Positions 7,812 through 16,695 of a DNA stretch of 35,413 bases are shown one piece after another; position 1 is the first letter of the stretch; each line of letters begins with the position of its first letter. This stretch comes from Capnocytophaga sp. oral taxon 863 str. F0517 (GTDB taxonomy: Bacteria > Bacteroidota > Bacteroidia > Flavobacteriales > Flavobacteriaceae). Below the pieces are notes generated by a model. That model ran no database searches, was not told the origin of the DNA, and saw nothing but the letters and a program-made list of their open reading frames with translations. The position numbers and the translations under genes were made by a program. The stretch lies in NCBI RefSeq assembly GCF_000466425.1, contig NZ_KE992177.1, positions 27,174 to 62,586 on the forward strand. Reading direction: 5' to 3'.

Positions 7812-9005
7812 ATGAAAAAAATATTATATATGTTTTTGTCAGCAGCAGCCTTGGTAGGTTGTTCTCAGGATAACGATCTGGCTGCAGAAAGTTCTGTGGA
7901 AGATAAAGCAGAACAGAAAGAACAGTCACTCAATACTCAAAATGATTTGGATAAGTACTTAGAGCAGAAGATAGCCAAACCATTTAACATCAATATTCTT
8001 TATCGTTTTACCGATAATGAAAGATACGAAGGCTATTCCTTTGTGCCTACAGATTATCAAAAGGCAATTGAGTTTGCCAATGTATTTCATTACCTCTTTA
8101 TAGAGCCTTATGTAAAAATAAAAGGACAGAACTTTCTTAAGGAATATTCTTTTAGTAAGATTATTTTAGTAGGAGAATATGCCTATGAAGCAGGAGGTAC
8201 TTATGTTTTAGGATGGGCATCGGCAGGAAAGAAAATACACCTGTTGAATATTAACAACTTACAGTCTCATAATATCTACCAACTGACTTCAGGACCTTTC
8301 CAGACCCTATATCATGAAGTAGCGCATACTTGGCATCAGGCTAAGCTCTATCCTACCAGCTTTGATAGGATTACTGCTTCCGATTACAAATATGGAAACT
8401 GGACAAATCTTGTTCATGAAGAGGCTCTCAAATCAGGATTTATACAACCATATTGTGCCTATAATGCCGATGAAGACTTTGTAGAGACTATAGCACGTTA
8501 TATGGTGTATTACAATGCTAAACAAGATTGTGGCTGCGCTACTACCGACCAAAGTCGTTGGGGTAGGGCTTACCGCAATCAGGATTTGGATAGCAGTGTT
8601 ACTGATGCACAGCACTTAGCCGCTAATGTGACTACCGATGATACCGATGCCAATGTGGCTATCTATAGAGCGATCCCTGATGGTTTTGACAGAGAGCAAT
8701 ATACCGCTTGGAAAGCTAAGTTCTCTAATTATGGAGATGCAAGCGGAACATATTATTCTACCAAGGTATGGGAAGAAGAACTCAAAAAAGCAGACGAAAA
8801 AATCCGTCCTACCGAAACCTATACAGGTAAAGAAAAATTGGAACAAAAGATGGTTATCATCAAGAAATACCTACAGGACGAATGGCAGCTTGACTTGGAT
8901 GTACTCCGCAAAGAAGTACGCAGCCGCTATCCTTATGTAGTAGGAAAGGATTTTGAGGGCAATACTGTGCCTCGTAAGGATTTCTCAACATTAAATCTTA
9001 ATTAG
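7812..9005 (+). CDS. Substrate import-associated zinc metallohydrolase lipoprotein, copy 1
   Basis: This 397-residue lipoprotein (lipobox ALVG-C, Cys17) belongs to the family named for its constant link to SusC/SusD pairs (TIGR04549-like, related to the Mx1 zinc metallopeptidases). The zinc site is HEVAH at 168-172 within TLYHEVAHTWHQ; E225 in NADEDFVETIARY is the likely third ligand. A Cys pair follows in QDCGCAT. Compared with copy 2 it carries about 35 extra residues after that pair, around 247-282. The residues after the lipid cysteine (SQDND) are acidic, loosely like a surface-export signal. Only one base separates it from the DUF4302 gene. The family's substrate has not been established to my knowledge; a protease role in feeding the importer is the natural inference. 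Confidence 0.9.
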   Translation: MKKILYMFLSAAALVGCSQDNDLAAESSVEDKAEQKEQSLNTQNDLDKYLEQKIAKPFNINILYRFTDNERYEGYSFVPTDYQKAIEFANVFHYLFIEPYVKIKGQNFLKEYSFSKIILVGEYAYEAGGTYVLGWASAGKKIHLLNINNLQSHNIYQLTSGPFQTLYHEVAHTWHQAKLYPTSFDRITASDYKYGNWTNLVHEEALKSGFIQPYCAYNADEDFVETIARYMVYYNAKQDCGCATTDQSRWGRAYRNQDLDSSVTDAQHLAANVTTDDTDANVAIYRAIPDGFDREQYTAWKAKFSNYGDASGTYYSTKVWEEELKKADEKIRPTETYTGKEKLEQKMVIIKKYLQDEWQLDLDVLRKEVRSRYPYVVGKDFEGNTVPRKDFSTLNLN

Positions 9006-9006
9006 G

Positions 9007-10347
9007 ATGAAAAAATATATTACTTTATTACTCACCGCTTCTTTTATAACTTCTTGTAGTTATAAGGAAGATAACCCTTTTGGAGATGATCGACAAGCCT
9101 TGCAGCGTATACCTGAGCTGATGCAAGGATATAAAAAAGCTTGGGAGAATGACAGCTATTGGTTATTTACGGTTTTCCCAGGGGAAAATAAAAGCTTTCA
9201 AGGGCTTCCTGCAACTAACCAAGGCAGAGGAGGATATAACTTTGTCATCAAGCTCAAAGATGGAAAGGTAATCGCTTCTTCTGAAGTAGCTTCTGATAAC
9301 AACGAGGTAACTTCTTATTTTACCTACAATGCTAATGAAGCTCCAGGAGTGAGCTTTGATACCCATAACAAAATTTTGCATCACTTCTATGTATCCTCTT
9401 ATGATTATCCTCGCGGTAAAGGTGGAGATGTGGAATATCTTATAGAAAAAGAAGAAAATGGAACCTATATTTTCAAGGGAAAACTCTCTGGAAATACAAT
9501 GGTTCTTACCAGTCTGACAGGTGATAGGGCAACTTTTCTAAACAAAATACGTGAAAATAGATTTTTCTTATTTGGAAAAATATTAGCTCCGGTGCAGATT
9601 AATGGTAAAACAGTGAATATGTTATTCTCTTCGTTAGAGCGTCAAATTGTTTTTAGCTATGATGGGAATAATGTTCAACAAGCTTTTGCACTTACTGAAA
9701 AAGGGATAAAATTCTATGAACCCGCGGATGTTAATAGTGTCAAGATAACAGAATTGTATATCAATAATGCCAAGACTGCCTTGACTACTCCCGATGGAGC
9801 TATAACTATTAACTTTGTAAATCCTCCTATTATCTTTAATGGAACTGATGATATCAAATGGGCTACTTTTGATACAGGTTCAGCCTCTCAGGATTTGTTA
9901 GATCAGTACGCTACTTTGAATACAGCTGTAAAAGATTTGTATTATTGGTATGATTTGAATGTAGATAAAGATCTGCAAATTAGGCTTCTTCACAATGATG
10001 ATTCAGGGTATGTGGTAGGTTTCAAAAAATATTTGTCCTTTGATGAAAGGTGGTCAGGAGGTAATGATACTTTCTATGAAATCAATTTTGATGCAGTAGT
10101 AGGGCATCCTGACCAAATAGCCATAAGCCTTCGAGGAGAGCCAAAATCTCAATATTACAAGGTGGATCATCCAGATGAAGATCTATTACAAAATCGTTAT
10201 AGTTGGTTTGCTAGCCCTATGTACAATTTTTATTCGTATATAGCGAGCAAATCTCCCTATACAGTGGCAGATGATCCTAATAATGCTAACTATTACAAGC
10301 TCACCAGTGTAAAAGATAGCAACACATGGTTCTTACTTAGTAAATAA
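9007..10347 (+). CDS. DUF4302-family lipoprotein, copy 1
   Basis: This 446-residue lipoprotein (lipobox FITS-C, Cys17) has the DUF4302 hallmarks: an N-terminal GYKKAWENDSYWLFTVFPG, GGYNFVIKLKDGKV at about 78, and a C-terminal VVGHPDQIAISL motif near 365 with a final TSVKDSNTWFLLSK. After Cys the residues are SYKED, which fit the X-K-(D/E)2 lipoprotein export signal described in Capnocytophaga, so it is probably displayed on the cell surface. It is the last gene of operon 1, followed by a terminator at 10370-10394. DUF4302 proteins commonly travel with SusCD and the HExxH lipoprotein. The function is unknown; a surface binding or lid-accessory role is likely. Confidence 0.9.
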   Translation: MKKYITLLLTASFITSCSYKEDNPFGDDRQALQRIPELMQGYKKAWENDSYWLFTVFPGENKSFQGLPATNQGRGGYNFVIKLKDGKVIASSEVASDNNEVTSYFTYNANEAPGVSFDTHNKILHHFYVSSYDYPRGKGGDVEYLIEKEENGTYIFKGKLSGNTMVLTSLTGDRATFLNKIRENRFFLFGKILAPVQINGKTVNMLFSSLERQIVFSYDGNNVQQAFALTEKGIKFYEPADVNSVKITELYINNAKTALTTPDGAITINFVNPPIIFNGTDDIKWATFDTGSASQDLLDQYATLNTAVKDLYYWYDLNVDKDLQIRLLHNDDSGYVVGFKKYLSFDERWSGGNDTFYEINFDAVVGHPDQIAISLRGEPKSQYYKVDHPDEDLLQNRYSWFASPMYNFYSYIASKSPYTVADDPNNANYYKLTSVKDSNTWFLLSK

Positions 10348-10369
10348 CATCTTTTCATAATTTATACAG

Positions 10370-10394
10370 AACCTCTCCTTGTGGAGGTTTTTTT
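10370..10394 (+). terminator. Terminator of SusCD operon 1
   Basis: AACCTC at 10370-10375 can pair with GAGGTT at 10384-10389, followed by a run of T to 10394. It lies 22 bases after the DUF4302 stop codon. Confidence 0.75.
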
Positions 10395-10484
10395 GAAATC
10401 GTGAGATAAAATAGTGAGCTAAGCAGCACAAAAGAGGGATGAATATCATATTTACCCCTCTTTCTCATTATGATAACTCCAAAA

Positions 10485-11270
10485 TTAAGCGCCTGCAAAG
10501 CGGTATTCCGCCTGTACATCTAAGGTTAAGCGGGTAAATAGGCCGTCAAGTAAGTCCTTACTTACCTGTAATACATCGGCTAAGGAGATGCGATTTTCCC
10601 CTTGTACGAATACAGGAAAATTGTTTTTAGTTACATCATTCTCTATTTCAGGGCTAAAGAGCGCTTGCAAAGCCCATACACGTGGGTAGTTATAGGTAGT
10701 ATCAAGTTTCTCATCACGAATATAAGCCTTATGGAAGTCAAAAATACCCTTGTTAGGGTCATATAGCTTGTGGGTAATGGCAAATTCAATCAGGTCTTCA
10801 CTGCCAAGAAAATGGTGGTTGTCCTTAGGATCATATTCGCGCAAGCGTGCCTGATTAGCTGTTACAAAATAGACATTGCTGGGAATACGGCTGGCAATCC
10901 AGCGGTGGCCAGAGGCGGTTTCCAAATACCATATCTCCTTTTGGTCTATAAAACCTACTCCGAAGCCTTCTGCAATGCCATATTTTTCTATAAGTACCCC
11001 CAAGCGTTCTACACCTTCTTTGGCACTGTGGATATAAGGAAGCACTACCGAAGTAATGGAGATTTCGCCTAAGCCATTAGAAACTAAGGGGGCAGCAGCC
11101 AAGGCTTTTTTACTACTGAAAATACTTTCGGTAGCACTCATACCCACACCAGCGGTATTGAATCCAGCATTTTCCCACTGGTCGGGGTACTGATAAGGAG
11201 GCATTCCCATATATCCCAGCGCTTCTTTTGGTAGAGGACAACGGAAACCATTGTTGAAGGAGACAAGTTC
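10485..11270 (-). pseudogene. C69-family dipeptidase fragment
   Basis: The minus strand encodes the central part of a C69 (U34) dipeptidase: LPKEALGYMGMPPYQYP, AGFNTAGVGMSATESIF, VLPYIHSAKEGVERLG, EIWYLETASGHRWIA and YFVTANQARL are the expected landmarks in the expected order. The enzyme starts at a nucleophilic cysteine about 80 residues before this fragment begins; that part is absent. The 3' end also lacks the later part of the family and closes with LFTRLTLDVQAEYRFAGA, which is either a rejoined C-terminus or unrelated sequence. An ATG-started frame extends to 11471, but its first 60 or so residues are only the antisense of a DUF4302 fragment. It is very probably inactive. Confidence 0.85.
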
Positions 11271-11915
11271 TTTGAGCCAGTCACTATAGAAGGAGTTACT
11301 ATAGATGAACTTTATTTCAATGAAGCCAAAACAGCTCTTATTTCCCCCGACAATGTCATTACAATCACTCTTCAGGCGGCTCCTTTCCAAGTAACCGAAA
11401 GTCCGATGAAAGTACAATTTGAGGATGGTTTGGTATCTTCGGATCTTATGGGTACTTATAATACCACACATGAATGGATCAAATGGGCTTATAGTTGGTA
11501 TAATTTTAAAAGAGAAGGATATACTAACCTTAATATATCAGTAATTAAGGGAAATGACAATGAGGCTGTGACAGGATTCTCCAAGTACATTCCTCAGGAA
11601 AGTCAGTTTGATTATGTATATGAAGATGGGACAAGATATGTTTATGGAGTGGACACTTACTATGAAGTAGATATAGTAGGAGTAGGGGATCACCCTGACC
11701 AAGTACGTTTTATTCTCAAAGATCCTTCTGATAATTTGGCTCTTAGAACAGGTGAACATAGAAATCAAATACAATTCTACTCTTGGATTGTTACGATTCT
11801 CTATAAGACAATGGTTGATAACGGGCCTTACACAGTAGAAGATAAAGGCGATTACTACCTACTTACTTCTGTGAATAATAGCGAGGTATGGTTCCATCTT
11901 AAGAAAAGAAATTAA
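11241..11915 (+). pseudogene. 3' fragment of a third DUF4302 lipoprotein gene
   Basis: The plus strand encodes the C-terminal half of a DUF4302 protein from about 11241 (upstream stop TAG at 11232): FFEPVTIEGVTIDELYFNEA matches EPAEIKGVTFDELYFNED in copy 2, and VGVGDHPDQVRFIL matches the GHPDQ motif of both intact copies. It has no signal peptide or lipobox. An ATG at 11406 could express 169 residues, but these would lack export. The end (TSVNNSEVWFHLKKRN) aligns with the ends of copies 1 and 2. The sequence is diverged from both, so it is a third family member and not a recent copy. It abuts the C69 fragment head to head at about 11240-11280. Confidence 0.85.
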
Positions 11916-11950
11916 TAAAATAGCATTTCTCATATCATCCAATATTTATC

Positions 11951-11988
11951 AAGGGGTTGCCGAGCTATCGGCAACCCCTTCTTGTTTT
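11951..11988 (+). terminator. Strong terminator before SusCD operon 2
   Basis: AAGGGGTTGCCGA (11951-11963) pairs perfectly with TCGGCAACCCCTT (11968-11980) around GCTA, followed by CTTGTTTT. The 13-bp GC-containing stem, 35 bases after the DUF4302 fragment, implies that a transcribed operon once ended here. Confidence 0.9.
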
Positions 11989-12022
11989 AACATATCTTGC
12001 CCTACATAAATAGCGGAAAATA

Positions 12023-12054
12023 CTTGTTTTTTCTTTGATTTATTCGTAAATTTG
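12023..12054 (+). promoter_or_regulatory. Promoter of SusCD operon 2
   Basis: CTTG at 12023-12026 and TAAATTTG at 12047-12054 are separated by 20 bases, close to the Bacteroidota TTTG-N19-TAnnTTTG layout. The sequence downstream (GCAAGC, a short palindromic hairpin at 12059-12073, AGGACAGAAAAA, CTATTTAATA) is shared with operon 1. Confidence 0.7.
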
Positions 12055-12117
12055 CAAGCCTTTTTCAAAAAGGAGATTTCCTTAATAGGACAGAAAAAAT
12101 CTATTTAATACATAAAG

Positions 12118-15054
12118 ATGAATACAGTGAAAGTCAGATTTTTGCTCTCATTTTTGCTTCTCTTAGCAGTGGGGCAGACCTCTTGGGCACAGGAGGAACT
12201 GAAAAAATCGGAGCAGGGCAAGGAGACCAAAGCCAAGCCTAAACCTACTCAAAAAACGCCTATGAATACCAATACTCGTGGGCAAACATCTATCAACCAG
12301 GAAGCCAAGCCCCTATGGGTACTCAATGGAGTGATCCTTCAGGACGAAATTGACCTCAAACCCGAAGACCTCGTCTCCGAAGATGCCAAGTTGTTGATCG
12401 CTTCGGCTATTCCAGGCCTTACAGCCGAAAGTATCGAGAGCTTTAGAGTACTTAAGGATGCCTCTGCTACGGCTGTATATGGGCCTCGTGCCATCGCAGG
12501 GGTTGTGGAAGTGGTTACCAAAAAAGGGGCTGTGGGGGCAAGTAGTTTTACCTATACCAACGAATCTACTTTCCGTCTTATTCCTACCTATGACCAGTAC
12601 AATATCATGAACTCTCAGGAGCAAATGTCTGTTATTCAGGAACTGATGCAGGGAGGGCACTATGAGTTTCAAAATGTAGTAACCCAAAAGAACAAAGGGG
12701 TTGTAGGAAAAATGTACGAACTCTTCTATGAGCTTGATGGTCATGGCAACTCCCGCGTACTCAACACTGAGGCAGGACGTAGAGCTTACCTACAAGAAGC
12801 TGAAAGACGTAATACCAACTGGTTTAAGCAGCTCTTCCAAACTTCTGTGATGCAGAACCATACTCTTTCTTTTTCCTCCGGAAATGAAAGATCTACCTAT
12901 TACGCTTCCCTAAGCCTTCTCTCCGATCCGGGTTGGCAAAAAGGAAATAAGTTCTCTCAGTATGCGACCAACCTCAATGCTAATTATAACCTTTCTTCCA
13001 AGGTGCGTTTAGGCTTGATCACTGACCTCTCTTACCGCGACCAAACTGCTCCCATACAGGATGGTTATAAGTATGCCTTGAACCACTCTCGTACGCTAAG
13101 TGCTAAGGACTATTATACAACTAACTATGCTCCTTATAACATCTTCAATGAGATAGACAATGCTTATATAGATACTGATATAGCAACCCTTCGTATACAG
13201 GGGCAGCTCTCATGGAAGATTACCCCTAAGTTGGAGGCAGCCCTTATGGGGGCTATTCGCTACCAAAGCAATACTCAAAAGACAGAGTATAAGGAAAATT
13301 CCAATTCGGTGCTCTCCTATCGTGCTATGCCCAATACGACCGTAAGGGATAAGAATACCAACCTATACAAAGACCCTAACGATCCTTTTGCACTTCCTAT
13401 AGTAGCCCTACCCAAAGGGGGAATTCGTGAGAAAAGAGACAAGACCTCACTGGCCAATAACCTTCGAGCAACTCTTAGCTATAAGGATACTTTTGCCGAA
13501 GGCCTACACAATATCGCTCTATTCGGGGGCTTCGAGATGGACAACGCTAAGAATACCAATGATATGAACCGAAACTATGGTTTGCTTTATAATGCAGGGA
13601 ACTATGCTTCTTTCTCTTACTTGATGTTCAAGAAGCTACAAGAGGAGTTCCGTAACTACTATACCATAGCCGATACAGAGAATAACAACCAAGCTTTCTT
13701 TGCCAATGCTTCTTATACCTTCAATGGACGCTATACCGCCAATGGTACTTTGCGTTATGATGCTTCCAACGCCTTTGGCCCCTCTCGCTACCTCCGCTGG
13801 ATGCCTACTTGGAACGCAGGAGTAAAGTGGGATGTTACTCAAGAGAAATTCTTTACTTTTCTCAAGCCTCTTTCTCGCCTAAGTCTCAAGGCTTCCTTTG
13901 GGGTAACGGCTGTAGCTCCTTCAGTGAGCAACTCTCTAGAACAGCTCTATATCAACAACCCTTGGCGTAATTCTGCTCAGCGTGAGTTAGGATTGGAAAT
14001 TCAGAATATCGCCAACCATGACCTTACCTATGAGAAAAACCAAGAGTTGAATATAGGAGCAGATATGGGCTTCCTTGACGATCGCATCAACCTTTCTGTA
14101 GAATGGTTCCACCGCCATAGCTATGACCTGATAGGAGATATTGTTACTCAAGGTACAGGGGGCTTCACTACCAAAAAAGGGAATATGGCTCAAATGCATA
14201 TCCGCGGGCTTGAAATAGGCTTAGAGACAACCAATCTCAAAACGGCTGACTTCTCCTGGAAGACTTCCTTTATCTATTCTCGGGCTAAGAATGAGATTAC
14301 AGAGCTACTTACCACTCCTACCATTCGTGATATGATTGGCTATTCAACCAGTGCTACTTCACAAGGGGGATTCGCTCGTGCAGGCTATCCACTTAAGTCT
14401 ATCTTCTCAGTTCCTTTCAATGGGCTGAACGATAGGGGACTACCTACTTTCCTTGACGAACGCAACCAATCCACTATCGGTGGCATCCGCTTCGATAGCC
14501 GTAATGTAGATTTTCTAAAATATGCTGGTACCCTCATCCCTACCGATAAAGGGAGCTTTAGTAATACCTTCCACTACAAGGGAATCTCCTTGGGGGTAGT
14601 GCTTACTTACTCCTATGGAAATGTGGTGCGTCTTAGAAAGCTAAGCAATATCTATACCGACTATGGAAATCTGCCTCGTGAGCTCAACAACCGTTGGCAA
14701 TTCGCTGGTGATCAGGCCAAAACCAATATTCCTGTAGTCTATACCACTTATACGCAGCAAGTCTATGGCTACAATGAGGTTATTCAGGCTTACAATACCT
14801 ATGACTATTCCGATATCCGTATTGCCAAAGGGGATAATATTCGTCTGAAAGAGATTTCTTTAGGCTATACCTTTGATAAGGATTTCTTGCGTGAGACTCG
14901 TATTCGTCAGCTTAGTGTCAAGCTGCAAGCCACTAACTTAGCTTTACTCTATGCCGATAAGCGCCTCAATGGAGATGACCCTGATTATTTAGCGAATGGA
15001 TATACTCCTATCTCTCCTAAACGATTGATATTTACTTTACGTGTAGGACTTTAA
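12118..15054 (+). CDS. SusC/RagA-family TonB-dependent importer, copy 2, lacking the N-terminal domain
   Basis: The protein has 978 residues, with the same signal peptide opening as copy 1 (MNTVKVRFLL) and cleavage after TSWA. Instead of the CarboxypepD_reg-like domain it has a short charged linker at 26-48 (lysine- and glutamate-rich) that joins directly to the plug sequence MNTNTRGQTSI shared with copy 1. From there the plug (KDASATAVYGP) and barrel align throughout with copy 1, including DPNDPFA, WMPTWNAG, LTYEKNQEL and the C-terminal FTLRVGL. About 66 residues are missing relative to copy 1. The importer core is intact, so it is probably functional. SusD follows after 12 bases. A different regulation or partner choice is possible but not shown. 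Confidence 0.95.
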   Translation: MNTVKVRFLLSFLLLLAVGQTSWAQEELKKSEQGKETKAKPKPTQKTPMNTNTRGQTSINQEAKPLWVLNGVILQDEIDLKPEDLVSEDAKLLIASAIPGLTAESIESFRVLKDASATAVYGPRAIAGVVEVVTKKGAVGASSFTYTNESTFRLIPTYDQYNIMNSQEQMSVIQELMQGGHYEFQNVVTQKNKGVVGKMYELFYELDGHGNSRVLNTEAGRRAYLQEAERRNTNWFKQLFQTSVMQNHTLSFSSGNERSTYYASLSLLSDPGWQKGNKFSQYATNLNANYNLSSKVRLGLITDLSYRDQTAPIQDGYKYALNHSRTLSAKDYYTTNYAPYNIFNEIDNAYIDTDIATLRIQGQLSWKITPKLEAALMGAIRYQSNTQKTEYKENSNSVLSYRAMPNTTVRDKNTNLYKDPNDPFALPIVALPKGGIREKRDKTSLANNLRATLSYKDTFAEGLHNIALFGGFEMDNAKNTNDMNRNYGLLYNAGNYASFSYLMFKKLQEEFRNYYTIADTENNNQAFFANASYTFNGRYTANGTLRYDASNAFGPSRYLRWMPTWNAGVKWDVTQEKFFTFLKPLSRLSLKASFGVTAVAPSVSNSLEQLYINNPWRNSAQRELGLEIQNIANHDLTYEKNQELNIGADMGFLDDRINLSVEWFHRHSYDLIGDIVTQGTGGFTTKKGNMAQMHIRGLEIGLETTNLKTADFSWKTSFIYSRAKNEITELLTTPTIRDMIGYSTSATSQGGFARAGYPLKSIFSVPFNGLNDRGLPTFLDERNQSTIGGIRFDSRNVDFLKYAGTLIPTDKGSFSNTFHYKGISLGVVLTYSYGNVVRLRKLSNIYTDYGNLPRELNNRWQFAGDQAKTNIPVVYTTYTQQVYGYNEVIQAYNTYDYSDIRIAKGDNIRLKEISLGYTFDKDFLRETRIRQLSVKLQATNLALLYADKRLNGDDPDYLANGYTPISPKRLIFTLRVGL

Positions 15055-15066
15055 CCCTTCAAAAAA

Positions 15067-16680
15067 ATGAAAAGAATATACTATATATTAGCTATTACTT
15101 CCCTCGCGCTGACCGCTTGTAACGATCAGCTGGATAAGATGCCGGACAATCGTCTGCTGATTGATTCGCCTGAAAAGGTTCAGCAGACCCTCACCAATGC
15201 CTATCCCCAGATAGCCACCACCCTTATTAACGAATTTTCTTCGGATAATATAGATGATATAGGGGCGGATAATATCTATTCTAACTTCCTCACTCGTGAG
15301 GCAGCCTATTGGCAAACCATCTTGGAATACAACTATCTGGACGGTTTGCAGAATATTTGGGACTTTCACTACAAGGCGATTAGCCATGCCAATGCAGCCT
15401 TAGAGGCTATTGAGACAACCTTAAAAGGAGATCCTGCTCTCAATCCTGCCAAAGGGGAAGCCTTAGTAGCGCGTGCCTATGCTCATTTCTGCTTGGCCAA
15501 CCTTTTCTGCCAAGCCTACAACCCTACCACCAGTGCTACCGACTTGGGGATTCCTTATATTACCGAGCCAGAAGCACAACTTGACCCCAAACGTGACCGT
15601 GGTACGGTAGCCCAACTATATCAGCAAATTGACCGAGACCTCCAAGTAGGCCTTCCGCTCATTGAGGATAGTTATTACCAAATGCCTAAGTATCACTTCA
15701 ATAAGAAAGCAGCTTATGCCTTCGCTGCTCGCTTCTACCTCTATTACCAACAATGGCAAAAAGCAGTAGAGGCTGCCAATGTGGTGCTTACTACCAATGC
15801 AGCTACCACTAAAACACTGGTACGCCAATGGTCGGACTTCCGCGATGCCCAAAAGACTGGTATCCGTTCTATAATTGCTTATGGACAAGCCTATGCCCGT
15901 GAGAGTGAGGTGGCCAACCTTATGTTACAGCCTGTCTATTCAGAACTCTCTACTACTTATTTTGTAGAAACCAACAATCGCTTCTCCCATGCTTATAGAG
16001 TGGCAGAACAGGAAACCTTCTCCACTACCAATCTTTGGGATCCTCATGCGGTGTCCAAAAATAATGGTTATGACTTCTACTGGTTTATGCCTTTTACCCA
16101 GCGTGCCGATCTAAGGGATATCGTCTTACTACCTAAGTTCTCTACCTTCAAAGATGGTTCCTATACCCGTACTATCTTAGTGCCTTTTACCACCGATGAG
16201 ACACTCTTGGTACGCGCCGAGGCTAAAATTATGCTTGGAGAGCTTGATAGTGCAGTGGAAGATCTTAATATATGGACTTCTAAGTATCTGAAAGGAAGTC
16301 AGGATGATAATCCTAATCCTAATGGTAATACTTTTACCAAGGATCAGATAATCAACTTCTACAATAGCTTGGCTTATAGCCAAAGTACCCCGAGTGGAGC
16401 CACTCAAAAGAAGCAGTTACATCCTTCTATTACACTCACATCCGAACAGGAGTCGCTGATTCACTATGTATTACAGTGTCGCCGTATTCTTACTATGCAT
16501 GAGGGACTTCGTTGGCAGGATATTAAGCGCTATGGAATAGAGGTAGCGCGCTACCAACATACCAAAGAGGAGAGAGACATCTCTACCATACAAGGGGTCT
16601 TAGCTCCTGTTGATGCCCGCCGTGCTATACAGCTTCCAGGTACCGCTATAGGTGCCGGTATGCAACCCAACCCAAGATAA
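15067..16680 (+). CDS. SusD/RagB-family substrate-binding lipoprotein, copy 2
   Basis: This 537-residue paralogue of the SusD at 6164 is colinear with it: lipobox LALTA-C (Cys18), CNDQLDKMPDNRL, KGEALVARAYAHFCLANLF, YHFNKKAAYAFAARFYLYYQQW, PFTTDETLLVRAEAKI, HYVLQCRRILTMHEGLRWQDIKRYG and the final GMQPNPR. The similarity is high in the core and low between about 270 and 340 and around 395-430, where lid loops that contact substrate usually lie; this suggests a different ligand. It lies 15 bases before the metallohydrolase gene. Partner SusC is copy 2. Confidence 0.94.
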   Translation: MKRIYYILAITSLALTACNDQLDKMPDNRLLIDSPEKVQQTLTNAYPQIATTLINEFSSDNIDDIGADNIYSNFLTREAAYWQTILEYNYLDGLQNIWDFHYKAISHANAALEAIETTLKGDPALNPAKGEALVARAYAHFCLANLFCQAYNPTTSATDLGIPYITEPEAQLDPKRDRGTVAQLYQQIDRDLQVGLPLIEDSYYQMPKYHFNKKAAYAFAARFYLYYQQWQKAVEAANVVLTTNAATTKTLVRQWSDFRDAQKTGIRSIIAYGQAYARESEVANLMLQPVYSELSTTYFVETNNRFSHAYRVAEQETFSTTNLWDPHAVSKNNGYDFYWFMPFTQRADLRDIVLLPKFSTFKDGSYTRTILVPFTTDETLLVRAEAKIMLGELDSAVEDLNIWTSKYLKGSQDDNPNPNGNTFTKDQIINFYNSLAYSQSTPSGATQKKQLHPSITLTSEQESLIHYVLQCRRILTMHEGLRWQDIKRYGIEVARYQHTKEERDISTIQGVLAPVDARRAIQLPGTAIGAGMQPNPR

Positions 16681-16695
16681 AAAATACTCAAGCTT

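Noticed and set aside
11271-11471. N-terminal extension of the C69 frame up to 11471
   Set aside because: These residues are only the antisense of the DUF4302 fragment and do not match C69 enzymes.
11406-11915. Intact 169-residue gene with ATG at 11406
   Set aside because: Homology to DUF4302 begins upstream of this ATG and no signal peptide is present, so it is part of a truncated gene.
12313-12744. 143-residue frame antisense to susC copy 2
   Set aside because: The SusC plug coding sequence on the plus strand explains it fully.
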